13,074 nt of DNA. It comes from Aquifex sp964425585 (GTDB lineage: Bacteria; Aquificota; Aquificia; Aquificales; Aquificaceae). A model generated the notes under the pieces. That model worked only from the letters and a program-made list of their open reading frames with translations, searched no databases and was not told the origin of the DNA. Made by a program: the position numbers and the translations under genes. The stretch is taken from the NCBI GenBank assembly GCA_964425585.1, contig CAYRMG010000035.1:1-13074 (forward strand), given 5' to 3'. This document shows, in pieces, positions 1 to 6,708 of the stretch; within the stretch, counting starts at the first letter, position 1; each line of letters starts with the position of its first letter.

Positions 1-55
1 CTATTGTTCCCACGTTTACGTGTTCTTTTGTCCTCTCAAACTTCTCCTTGGCCAT
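1..55 (-). CDS. tuf: Elongation factor Tu, N-terminal fragment (cut by window edge)
   Basis: Only the first 18 codons are present. They read M-A-K-E-K-F-E-R-T-K-E-H-V-N-V-G-T-I, the characteristic EF-Tu N-terminus that leads into the GHVDHGKT P-loop, which would lie just outside the window. EF-Tu is the GTPase that delivers aminoacyl-tRNA to the ribosome. The ATG (complement of 53-55) follows a strong Shine-Dalgarno at the usual distance. The gene starts 17 nt after the fusA stop on the same strand, the standard fusA-tuf order of the str operon, so the two are probably co-transcribed. Nothing can be said of the rest of the gene. Confidence 0.93.
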   Translation of the reverse strand, partial: MAKEKFERTKEHVNVGTI

Positions 56-63
56 ATCTATTT

Positions 64-70
64 ACCTCCT
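64..70 (-). promoter_or_regulatory. Shine-Dalgarno of tuf
   Basis: The minus strand reads AGGAGGT, a near-perfect anti-16S match, with 8 nt to the tuf ATG. It fills most of the 17-nt fusA-tuf gap, leaving no room for a promoter there. This supports co-transcription with fusA and a high translation rate for tuf. Confidence 0.85.
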
Positions 71-72
71 AA

Positions 73-2172
73 TTAAGAACTCTTTCCTGCCATCCTTTCC
101 CCGATGATTTTTTCCGCAATATGTTGCGGAACTTCGTCGTAGTGGGAAAATCTCATTATAAACGTTCCCCTACCTTGTGTCAAGCTCCTAAGAGTTGTAG
201 CGTATCCGAACATCTCCGCAAGGGGAACGTGAGCTTTCACTACTGTTATGTTCCCCTTGTTTTCCATACCCATAATCTTTCCTCTCCTTGAGTTGAGGTC
301 TCCGATAACATCTCCCACGTAGTCTTCGGGAGTTTCAACCTCAACCTCCATTATGGGTTCAAGGAGAACGGGGTCCGCTTTCTTTGCAGCATCCTTGAAA
401 GCTAAAGAGCCTGCGACCTGGAACGCTATGTCAGAGGAGTCAACCTCGTGGTAAGAACCGTCAAAGAGTCTAACCCTTACGTCAACAACTGGGTAGCCCG
501 CAAGTATACCGTTCTGCATAGCTTCCTTTACACCTTTTTCAACGGAAGGAATGAACTCTTTAGGTATAACTCCTCCGTGTATGTCGTCTATGAACTCAAA
601 ACCTTTACCTCTCGGTAAGGGTTCTATCTCTATGATTGCATGTCCGTATTGACCTCTACCACCCGTTTGCTTGATGAACTTACCTTCTCCGATGGCTTTC
701 TTTCTAATTGTTTCTTTGTATGCAACTTGGGGTTTACCTACGTTAACCTCTATTCCGTATTCCCTCCTCATTCTGTCTACCATAATCTCAAGGTGGAGCT
801 CACCCATACCGTGTATGAGTATCTGACCCGTTTCAGGGTCCGTTGTAGCCCTAAAGGTGGGGTCTTCCTTCATAAACTTATTGAGAACCTGGGATAGCTT
901 TTCTTGGTCTTTCTTAGTCTTGGGTTCTATTGCCATTGATATGACGGGGTCGGGGAATTCAAGTTTTTCAAGGATTATAGGATGTTTTTCATCGCATAGG
1001 GTGTCTCCCGTTGCCGCATCAAGTCCGACAACCGCACATATCTCACCTGCGGAAACCTGCTGTATCTCTTCTCTTGAATTTGCGTGCATAAGGAGGAGTC
1101 TTCCCGCTCTTTGTTTTTCATCTTTAGTAGCGTTGTAAACGTAGGAACCAGCCTTTAGGGTTCCCGAGAAAACCCTTATATACGTTAGCTGTCCTGCATA
1201 AGGGTCAGCCATTACCTTGAAGGCGTATGCACAGAAAGGTTCTTCGTCCAGGGGCTTCCTTTCTTCTTCTTCTCCCGTTTTGGGGTTTGTTCCCTTGACG
1301 GGGGGAAGGTCCAGGGGTGAAGGCAGGTAATCTATTACCGCATCAAGAAGAGGCTGGACACCCTTGTTTTTAAATGCGGAACCGCAAAGAACGGGAACCA
1401 GCTGCCTGTTTATGGTTGCCTTCCTTAAGGCTTTTCTTAGCTCTTCAACGCTTATCTCCTGACCTTCAAGGTATTTCTCCATAAGCTCATCATCAGTCTC
1501 AACTATCGTCTCTATCATCTTTTCGCGCCATTCCTGGGCTTTTTCCTGGTATTCGGGGGGTATATCTATAACCTCGTATTTAGCACCGAGAGTTTCCTCC
1601 AGCCATCTTATGGCTTTCATCTCCATAAGGTCTATAACACCCTCAAACTGGTCTTCCGCTCCGAGGGGTATCTGAATGGCAACGGGTTTTATTGTTAACT
1701 TCTCTTCTATTTCATTGAATACCCTGTAAAAGTCCGCACCGAGTCTGTCCATCTTGTTTATGAAGGCTATTCTGGGGACTTTAAACCTGTCCGCCCATCT
1801 CCAGTTTGCTTCGGATTGGGGCTGAACACCTTCAACCGCGGAGAAGATGAAAACGATACCGTCAAGAACCTTCATAGAACGAACAACTTCAACGGAGAAG
1901 TCAACGTGTCCCGGTGTATCAATTATGTTTATCTGATATCTCTCTCCGTTTCTTGTCCAGTAACAAGCGGTTGTTGCGGCGGTTATCGTGATACCCCTTT
2001 CCTTTTCCTGGGGCATCCAGTCCATTGTTGCGGCACCTTCGTGAACCTCCCCTATCTTGTAAGTCTTACCCGTGTAGTAGAGAATTCTCTCGGTTGTCGT
2101 TGTTTTACCCGCATCTATGTGTGCTACTATACCTATGTTCCTCAGTTTCTCTATAGGCACCTCTCTTGCCAT
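73..2172 (-). CDS. fusA: Elongation factor G
   Basis: EF-G (699 aa, the usual length) is the GTPase that drives tRNA-mRNA translocation and, with RRF, splits post-termination ribosomes. The G-domain motifs are all visible: P-loop AHIDAGKT (residues 17-24), switch II DTPGH (85-89), NKMD (139-142) and SAF (265-267). Domain II follows at about 310-400, then domains III-V, with the domain IV tip motif around SYHEVDSSD (His575) and the C-terminal region around YVGDVIGDLNSRRG. The ATG is preceded by GGAGGT with 6-nt spacing. The gene is first in its transcript, because pdxJ runs divergently immediately upstream. The classical rpsL-rpsG genes are therefore not directly ahead of it, unlike the usual str operon; tuf follows. 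The frame is intact and all catalytic motifs are present. Confidence 0.99.
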   Translation of the reverse strand: MAREVPIEKLRNIGIVAHIDAGKTTTTERILYYTGKTYKIGEVHEGAATMDWMPQEKERGITITAATTACYWTRNGERYQINIIDTPGHVDFSVEVVRSMKVLDGIVFIFSAVEGVQPQSEANWRWADRFKVPRIAFINKMDRLGADFYRVFNEIEEKLTIKPVAIQIPLGAEDQFEGVIDLMEMKAIRWLEETLGAKYEVIDIPPEYQEKAQEWREKMIETIVETDDELMEKYLEGQEISVEELRKALRKATINRQLVPVLCGSAFKNKGVQPLLDAVIDYLPSPLDLPPVKGTNPKTGEEEERKPLDEEPFCAYAFKVMADPYAGQLTYIRVFSGTLKAGSYVYNATKDEKQRAGRLLLMHANSREEIQQVSAGEICAVVGLDAATGDTLCDEKHPIILEKLEFPDPVISMAIEPKTKKDQEKLSQVLNKFMKEDPTFRATTDPETGQILIHGMGELHLEIMVDRMRREYGIEVNVGKPQVAYKETIRKKAIGEGKFIKQTGGRGQYGHAIIEIEPLPRGKGFEFIDDIHGGVIPKEFIPSVEKGVKEAMQNGILAGYPVVDVRVRLFDGSYHEVDSSDIAFQVAGSLAFKDAAKKADPVLLEPIMEVEVETPEDYVGDVIGDLNSRRGKIMGMENKGNITVVKAHVPLAEMFGYATTLRSLTQGRGTFIMRFSHYDEVPQHIAEKIIGERMAGKSS

Positions 2173-2178
2173 AACTTT

Positions 2179-2184
2179 ACCTCC
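2179..2184 (-). promoter_or_regulatory. Shine-Dalgarno of fusA
   Basis: The minus strand reads GGAGGT, 6 nt before the fusA ATG. It fixes the start and contrasts with the divergent pdxJ, which has no such element. Confidence 0.8.
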
Positions 2185-2211
2185 ATCACCCGTAAAAGAT
2201 TTAGCTTAAAT

Positions 2212-2241
2212 ATTTTAACGTCAAAAAGGTTTAAAAATCAA
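2212..2241 (-). promoter_or_regulatory. Putative sigma-70-type promoter of fusA-tuf
   Basis: On the minus strand a TTGATT (-35-like, 2241-2236) and a TAAAAT (-10-like, 2217-2212) are separated by 18 nt, placing a start about 33 nt upstream of the fusA ATG. A competing -35-like TTGACG lies at 2224-2219, with a poorer -10 (TAAATC). The region is very AT-rich, so chance matches are likely. Position between divergent genes is the strongest argument. Confidence 0.4.
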
Positions 2242-2247
2242 ACCTTT
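2225..2247. repeat. 8-bp inverted repeat in the fusA/pdxJ divergent gap
   Basis: AAAGGTTT (2225-2232) and AAACCTTT (2240-2247) are perfect reverse complements with a 7-nt spacer. The repeat ends 12 nt before the pdxJ ATG and overlaps the proposed fusA -35. It could be a regulator-binding site acting on both directions or a hairpin in a transcript. It is not followed by a T-tract long enough to call it a terminator. Confidence 0.5.
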
Positions 2248-2252
2248 AAAAT
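2247..2252 (+). promoter_or_regulatory. -10-like box directly upstream of pdxJ (leaderless candidate)
   Basis: TAAAAT ends 7 nt before the pdxJ ATG, so with usual spacing transcription would begin at or within a base of the start codon. No Shine-Dalgarno precedes the ATG, which is consistent with a leaderless mRNA. No good -35 is seen at the expected distance, so this is tentative. Confidence 0.3.
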
Positions 2253-2259
2253 TAAAATT

Positions 2260-2988
2260 ATGAGACTCGGTGTAAACGTTGACCACGTTGCAACCGTAAG
2301 GCAGGCCAGGCGAACATTTGAACCGTCTCCCGTTTTTGCGGCACTGATAGCCCAGCAAGCGGGAGCAGACCAGATTACGCTACATCTCAGGGAGGACAGA
2401 AGACACATACAGGACAGAGACCTTGAACTGATAAAGGAGCTTGTAAACATTCCTGTAAATCTTGAGATGGCACCGACTCAGGAGATGAGGGATATAGCCC
2501 TGAGGGTAAGGCCGAACAGGATAACCCTGGTGCCCGAAAGGAGGGAGGAGATAACCACCGAAGGGGGACTTGATGTCGCAAAAATGAAAGAAAAGCTAAA
2601 AGAATACCTGAAACCTATAAGAGAAGCGGGCATAGAGATATCTCTCTTTATTGAACCCGAAAAAAACCAGATAGATGCAAGCCTTTACGTCGGAGCGGAC
2701 GCCATAGAGATACACACGGGAAGGTATGCAAACCTATGGAACGAGCACAAACTTGAAGAGGCAAGGGAAGAACTGAGAAAAATAAAGGAAGCCGCACTTT
2801 ATGCAAAGGAAAGGGGACTGAGGGTTTACGCAGGGCACGGCCTTACCTATCACAACGTTAAAGAGTTTGTTAAGGAGCTAAAAGGTGTTGTTGAAGAGCT
2901 AAACATAGGACACTCAATAGTGGCAAACGCGGTTATTTTCGGCTTTGAGAGGGCGGTGAAGGAGATGATAAAGCTTATCAATACCTGA
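2260..2988 (+). CDS. pdxJ: Pyridoxine 5'-phosphate synthase
   Basis: PdxJ condenses 1-deoxyxylulose 5-phosphate with 3-amino-2-oxopropyl phosphate to make pyridoxine 5'-phosphate in the DXP-dependent vitamin B6 pathway. The 242-residue TIM-barrel protein starts with the family signature RLGVNVDHVATVRQAR and contains HLREDRRHI (His42, Arg44, His49), NLEMA with the catalytic Glu69, DAIEIHTG (Glu150) and AGHGL (His193). The frame stays open 148 codons upstream, antisense to fusA, but the family N-terminus fixes the ATG at 2260. There is no Shine-Dalgarno. The stop overlaps the 3' end of convergent fabH by 11 nt. It is alone on its strand here; no other B6 genes are adjacent. Confidence 0.97.
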   Translation: MRLGVNVDHVATVRQARRTFEPSPVFAALIAQQAGADQITLHLREDRRHIQDRDLELIKELVNIPVNLEMAPTQEMRDIALRVRPNRITLVPERREEITTEGGLDVAKMKEKLKEYLKPIREAGIEISLFIEPEKNQIDASLYVGADAIEIHTGRYANLWNEHKLEEAREELRKIKEAALYAKERGLRVYAGHGLTYHNVKEFVKELKGVVEELNIGHSIVANAVIFGFERAVKEMIKLINT

Positions 2989-3907
2989 GGAGAGCGGCTC
3001 CCCATGTCAATCCCCCTCCCATCGCGGTCATAAGAACCAAGTCTCCCCTCTTTAGTCTACCCTCCTTTATGGCTTCGTGCAAAGCTATCGGGATTGATGC
3101 GGCGGAGGTATTTCCGTATTTATGGATATTCACGTAAAACTTCTCCTTGGGGAGCCCGAGCTTTTCCGCAAGGGCGTTTATTATCCTTACATTTGCCTGG
3201 TGGGGTATTACGAGATTTATGTCCTCGGGCTTTACACCCGCTTCTTCAATGACCTCTTTGCATACTTCTTCCATACTTCTTACCGCTACCTTAAAAAGCT
3301 CCCTTCCCTTCATACGTATATATCCGCACTTATCCGCGTAAAGGAGTTCTTCAAGGCTTCCCTCAGAATACATCTTCGTTGCAAGGATATCGCTTTCATC
3401 TTCCGAGCTTTCAAAGAGAACGGCACCCGCTCCGTCCCCGAAAAGAACGCAGGTAGACCTATCCTCCCAGTCAACCGCTTCCGAAAGTTTTTCCGCACCT
3501 ATTACGAGAACTTTCTCAGCCTTTCCCGCTTTTATGAAGCTGTCCGCTATATCAAGTCCGTATAAAAACCCGCTACACGCCGCCGAGATATCAAAAGAGT
3601 AAACCCCTTTTGCCCCGAGATTTGCCTGAACGAGACACGCCGTAGCGGGAAATCGCTTCTCGGGGGTCAGCGTTGCGAGGATTATCAGGTCAAGCTCCTC
3701 GGGTGAGGTATTACCGTTTTTGAGTGCTTCCCGTGCAGCTTCCGTGGCCATATGGGTTATCGTTTCTTCCTTGGCTATTCTCCTTTCCTTTATTCCTGTT
3801 CTGGTTGTTATCCACTCATCGGATGTATCAACCATTTTCTCAAGGTCAAAATTCGTAAGAATGTTCTTCGGAAGGTAAACACCGGTTCCTACAATTTTTG
3901 TTCCCAT
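2978..3907 (-). CDS. fabH: Beta-ketoacyl-ACP synthase III
   Basis: FabH starts fatty-acid synthesis by condensing acetyl-CoA (or a branched acyl-CoA) with malonyl-ACP. The 309-residue thiolase-fold protein shows the catalytic triad: Cys111 in DISAACSGF, His236 in VIPHQAN, and Asn266 in KYGNTSAASIP. It also has the Gly-rich C-terminal GGGLTWGAALLRY. The length is slightly below the usual 315-330 but no motif is missing. It is the last gene of DUF177-rpmF-plsX-fabH; its ATG shares one base with the plsX TAA (TAATG), so translation is coupled. A GAGGGAGT sequence lies 9 nt upstream of the ATG. Its own 3' end overlaps convergent pdxJ by 11 nt. Confidence 0.98.
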   Translation of the reverse strand: MGTKIVGTGVYLPKNILTNFDLEKMVDTSDEWITTRTGIKERRIAKEETITHMATEAAREALKNGNTSPEELDLIILATLTPEKRFPATACLVQANLGAKGVYSFDISAACSGFLYGLDIADSFIKAGKAEKVLVIGAEKLSEAVDWEDRSTCVLFGDGAGAVLFESSEDESDILATKMYSEGSLEELLYADKCGYIRMKGRELFKVAVRSMEEVCKEVIEEAGVKPEDINLVIPHQANVRIINALAEKLGLPKEKFYVNIHKYGNTSAASIPIALHEAIKEGRLKRGDLVLMTAMGGGLTWGAALLRY

Positions 3908-4920
3908 TAAACGTTCACTCCCTCGGGTATTAGGGTTTTTAAGTTTTGGGTTAACTTCTCGTTAAAGTGTGTATCTAAAAACCCAAGGGCTACCTTAATG
4001 GCATTTTTTATAGCCTTTGCGTTAGCCCTTCCGTGGGTAATTATAACAGGCTTCTTAGCACCGAGAAGGGGTATTCCCCCGTATTCCGCAAAGTCAGCCT
4101 TTTTCTTGAAGTTATTGAGAGCGGGTATCAAAAGAAGAGCTCCGAGCCTTGCAAGCCAGCTTTTCTTTATTTCTTCCTTTATCATCTGAACAACCGCAAG
4201 GCCTAAACTTTCACTGGCTTTGAGAATTACATTTCCCACGAACCCGTCGCAAACTATAACATCAAAGGTTCCCGCATATATATCCCTTCCCTCCGCGTTT
4301 CCTTTAAAGTTCAGCTTTGTGGCCTTTAAAAGGGGATAGGTTTCCTTTACGAGCTCGTTTCCCTTTCCCTCTTCTTCCCCTATGCTGAGTATACCGACCC
4401 TCGGGTTCTTTACACCGAGCATTACCTCCGCGTATGTGTGTCCCATTACCGCAAACTGAAGGAGATGCCTCGGCTTGCAGTCCACGTTAGCCCCTACATC
4501 TATTAAAACGGTTTTTCCCTTGGGGTTCGGGAGGGCTACTCCTATTGCGGGTCTTTCTACTTCTTCCTCCGCACCCACCACGAACTTACCTACCGCCAGA
4601 ACCGCTCCCGTATTTCCCGCGGATACAAGTCCCTGCGCTACGCCCTCCCTTACGAGCTTTGCCGCAACAAAGAGGGAAGAATTTTTCTTCCTCAGGACGT
4701 TGGAAGGGGGTTCGTTCATCTCCACCTTTTCTTCCGCATTCACTATTTCAAGAAGGGGATTTTTATCTTCCCCCGCCTTTTGAAGGATAGGGAATATCTC
4801 CTTTTCCCTACCTACCAGGTAGACTTTGCATCCCAGCTCTTTTGCCGCTAAAATGCAACCCCTTACTATCTCAAGGGGGGCATAATCGCCCCCCATACAA
4901 TCCACCGCTATCGCTTCCAT
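3907..4920 (-). CDS. plsX: Phosphate acyltransferase PlsX
   Basis: PlsX converts acyl-ACP to acyl-phosphate, the donor used by membrane PlsY in glycerol-3-phosphate acylation, the first step of phospholipid synthesis. It acts as a peripheral membrane enzyme. The 337-residue protein has the N-terminal family signature AVDCMGGDYAP (5-15), SAGNTGA (100-106), VLIDVGANVDCKP (138-150) with QFAVMG, and CDGFVGNVILK (224-234). Both ends are one-base TAATG overlaps, with rpmF upstream and fabH downstream. That order (DUF177-rpmF-plsX-fabH) is widely conserved in bacteria. Codons 9-16 form an unusually strong G/C hairpin, listed separately. Confidence 0.97.
   Translation of the reverse strand: MEAIAVDCMGGDYAPLEIVRGCILAAKELGCKVYLVGREKEIFPILQKAGEDKNPLLEIVNAEEKVEMNEPPSNVLRKKNSSLFVAAKLVREGVAQGLVSAGNTGAVLAVGKFVVGAEEEVERPAIGVALPNPKGKTVLIDVGANVDCKPRHLLQFAVMGHTYAEVMLGVKNPRVGILSIGEEEGKGNELVKETYPLLKATKLNFKGNAEGRDIYAGTFDVIVCDGFVGNVILKASESLGLAVVQMIKEEIKKSWLARLGALLLIPALNNFKKKADFAEYGGIPLLGAKKPVIITHGRANAKAIKNAIKVALGFLDTHFNEKLTQNLKTLIPEGVNV
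4875..4894 (-). repeat. Perfect 7-bp G/C hairpin in the plsX 5' coding region
   Basis: On the minus strand GGGGGGC (4894-4888) pairs perfectly with GCCCCCC (4881-4875) around the 6-nt loop GATTAT. It lies about 26 nt inside plsX and codes for the conserved Met-Gly-Gly-Asp-Tyr-Ala-Pro motif. The amino acids force part of it, but the runs of six G and six C depend on synonymous choices. No U-tract follows, so it is not a terminator. Confidence 0.7.
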
Positions 4921-5111
4921 TACTCTACTTCTATGACTTCCCTGCCCTTATAATGCCCGCAGTAGGGGCATACTCTGTGGGGGATTATCTTCTCTCCGCA
5001 ATTCGGGCAGGTGGATAAAGAGGGTATGCTTCTTTTGAATTTATTGAAAAAGTTTTGAGCCCTTCTTTGGTTTCTTCTCCACTTTGAAGTTTTCGCCTTC
5101 GGAACAGCCAT
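4920..5111 (-). CDS. rpmF: 50S ribosomal protein L32
   Basis: L32 is a small protein of the large ribosomal subunit. The 63 residues begin MAVPKAKTSKWRRNQRRA, the family's universal start, and carry a CPNC...CPYC zinc ribbon (Cys35, Cys38, Cys48, Cys51), so this is the zinc-binding (C+) form. The length is typical. A GGAGGT lies 5 nt ahead of the ATG, inside the end of the DUF177 gene. The start overlaps the DUF177 stop and the stop overlaps the plsX start, each by one base (TAATG). The gene thus sits in a translationally coupled chain. Confidence 0.97.
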   Translation of the reverse strand: MAVPKAKTSKWRRNQRRAQNFFNKFKRSIPSLSTCPNCGEKIIPHRVCPYCGHYKGREVIEVE

Positions 5112-5635
5112 TACTTACCTCCTTTTCCCGCTAACAAATCTTTTAGTATAGCAAAAGAGTTGTTTTTCCTTTGGGGTTTTGTTTTTTCTTCAAACTCTAT
5201 CTCGTATTCGGGAATTCCCCTGCAATCGGGACTGCATAAGGGTTTCATTGGTATGCTGAGAATTATCTCCTCCCTTACGAGCTGAGCCACGTCCACGATA
5301 TCCGGTTCCTCAAGAAATGAAACCTCAAGGTCTTTAGGCCTTAGCATAAAGACCCCTTCCTCCTGGGGTGTATTCTGGAGAAGTTTCGTCTTCTCCTGTG
5401 TTAAATCTTTTTCGTAGGTTTCCAGACATCTGCTGCATTCAAGTTCAACGTTTCCTTCCAGGCTTATCTTTATTTTGTATCCCTCTCTGTCCTTCGTTAT
5501 TTCAAGGTTTACCTTTACGGGTTCTTTTATTATTCCTATTTCCGCGGGAAGTTTTAAGTCCTCAGGTTTGAGTTCGTAAGAACCTACAAACCTATCCGAT
5601 ATCTTAAAGATTTCTTTAAGGTCAAGGGTAAGCAT
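5111..5635 (-). CDS. DUF177 / YceD family protein
   Basis: This is the 174-residue member of the YceD/DUF177 family, which nearly always precedes rpmF. The family has been linked to large-subunit rRNA metabolism, but its molecular role here is inferred from family and context. Visible are the paired cysteine motifs CSRCLETY (Cys67, Cys70) and CSPDC (Cys134, Cys138), a probable metal site, and the C-terminal FAILKDLL motif shared by the family. The ATG at 5633-5635 is preceded by GAGGT with 7-nt spacing. It opens the operon DUF177-rpmF-plsX-fabH and is divergent from holA across only 41 nt. Confidence 0.9.
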   Translation of the reverse strand: MLTLDLKEIFKISDRFVGSYELKPEDLKLPAEIGIIKEPVKVNLEITKDREGYKIKISLEGNVELECSRCLETYEKDLTQEKTKLLQNTPQEEGVFMLRPKDLEVSFLEEPDIVDVAQLVREEIILSIPMKPLCSPDCRGIPEYEIEFEEKTKPQRKNNSFAILKDLLAGKGGK

Positions 5636-5653
5636 AGCACTAACCTCGCAAAT

Positions 5654-5674
5654 GTTATATTAAATTTAATTTAA
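5654..5674. promoter_or_regulatory. AT-rich divergent promoter region of DUF177 operon and holA
   Basis: The whole gap between the two divergent starts is 41 nt. It holds a minus-strand -10-like TATAAC (5659-5654), plus-strand -10-like TATATT (5656-5661) and TTTAAT (5665-5670), and a 6-bp inverted repeat TTAAAT (5660-5665) / ATTTAA (5669-5674). The -35 regions must lie inside the opposing genes, and I see no good matches there. Promoter activity is expected from layout; the exact boxes are tentative. Confidence 0.35.
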
Positions 5675-5676
5675 CC

Positions 5677-6708
5677 GTGGAGAAAAATATAATCCAGTTT
5701 CAGAAGGAGTTTCTTTCGGGAAAGGTAAAGGAAAGGGTATTCATACTCCACGGAGATGAGCCTTATCTTTTGAGAACGTTTCTTTCAAAGCTAAAGGAGA
5801 GGTTCGGAAACAACTACAGAGTTTTATGGGGAGACGAGATAACGGAGGAAGAGTTTTTTTCTGCTCTCTCCGAAAGGGGTATATTCGGGAGCTCAAAGGA
5901 AGAGGCTGTTGTGCTTTATAACTTTGAGGCGTTCCTGAAGAAGCTCGGAAGAAAGAAAAAATCCAAGGAGTTCCTTCTGAAAACCCTGAAAGGGGTAAAG
6001 AGTAATTACCTTTTTATAGTTTTTGACAGGAAACTTCAAAAGCAAGAGCTTTCCTCGGAACCCTACAAGAGTATACAATCCTTCGGCCTGGTGGTAAGCT
6101 CGGGAAAGCTGTCAAAGGAAAGGATAAAAAACCTCGTTAAAAAGAAATTTACGGAAAAAGGTATAAAAATAGAGGATGAAGCGTTAAACTACCTTCTTGA
6201 GTCCGCCCAATACAACCTTATGGAGCTAAAGCTTGAGGTTGAAAAACTTATAGATTACGCTTGGGATAAAAAAAGCCTCAGCCTTAATGATGTAAAGAAA
6301 ATTCTTTTCACCCTTTCCGATAACGTGAATGTGTTTATCTTTGTAGATGCCTTTCTCCTCGGTGATTACGAGAAGGCAATTGAAACCCTTGAGAACTTAT
6401 ACAGATGGGGAATACACCCCCTCCAGATACAGAAACTTCTTACAAGTTATGTAATAAAGCTATACACCGCAAGCAGGATGCTTGAGAAGGAAGACAAGAA
6501 TAAAGTTCTTGAAAAGCTGGGCATAAAAAACCAATTTGCAAAGATAAAGTTTTCCGAGTATCTGAAGAAAAACGACAAAGAAAGCTTAAGGAAGATGCTT
6601 ACGTATCTCCAAAAGATTGATATGTTTGAAAAACTTTACTTTCAAGACCCGTCAAAGCTTTTAAAGGAGTTTGTTTTAAACTTTGCTTTAAGCTTACAAA
6701 GAACTTAG
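5677..6708 (+). CDS. holA: DNA polymerase III delta subunit
   Basis: HolA is the wrench subunit of the clamp loader: it opens the beta sliding clamp and forms the loader with DnaX and HolB. The 343 residues match the family length. The N-terminal region carries the typical FILHGDEPYLL segment (about 23-32) of the degenerate AAA+ domain, which lacks a working Walker A. A helical C-terminal collar domain follows, with the NVFIFVDAFLLGDYEKAI and WGIHPLQIQKLLTSYVIKLY stretches. The chosen start is GTG at 5677, which gives the family N-terminus. No Shine-Dalgarno is visible and a -10-like box lies just upstream, so the message may be leaderless. Its last 110 nt overlap the convergent DUF3108-like gene. 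Confidence 0.93.
   Translation: MEKNIIQFQKEFLSGKVKERVFILHGDEPYLLRTFLSKLKERFGNNYRVLWGDEITEEEFFSALSERGIFGSSKEEAVVLYNFEAFLKKLGRKKKSKEFLLKTLKGVKSNYLFIVFDRKLQKQELSSEPYKSIQSFGLVVSSGKLSKERIKNLVKKKFTEKGIKIEDEALNYLLESAQYNLMELKLEVEKLIDYAWDKKSLSLNDVKKILFTLSDNVNVFIFVDAFLLGDYEKAIETLENLYRWGIHPLQIQKLLTSYVIKLYTASRMLEKEDKNKVLEKLGIKNQFAKIKFSEYLKKNDKESLRKMLTYLQKIDMFEKLYFQDPSKLLKEFVLNFALSLQRT

Noticed and set aside
640..1138. Plus-strand open frames inside fusA
   Set aside because: They are shadows of the EF-G coding sequence, have Ser/Cys/Phe-rich composition unlike the neighbours, and lack ribosome-binding sites.
1816..2259. In-frame 148-codon upstream extension of pdxJ, giving a 390-residue protein
   Set aside because: It is antisense to the conserved G-domain of fusA, has no family similarity, and the PdxJ N-terminal signature begins exactly at the ATG of 2260.
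3122..3565. 147-codon plus-strand frame inside fabH
   Set aside because: It is antisense to the FabH catalytic core, which is clearly the coding strand. The composition and lack of start signals fit a shadow frame.
4475..4790. Two overlapping plus-strand frames inside plsX
   Set aside because: Low-complexity Pro/Ser/Phe-rich translations antisense to conserved PlsX motifs.
6656..6695. Imperfect hairpin AGCTTTTAAAG / CTTTAAGCT near the end of holA as a terminator
   Set aside because: The stem has a 2-nt bulge, a 19-nt loop and no T-tract after it. In AT-rich coding sequence this is likely chance.
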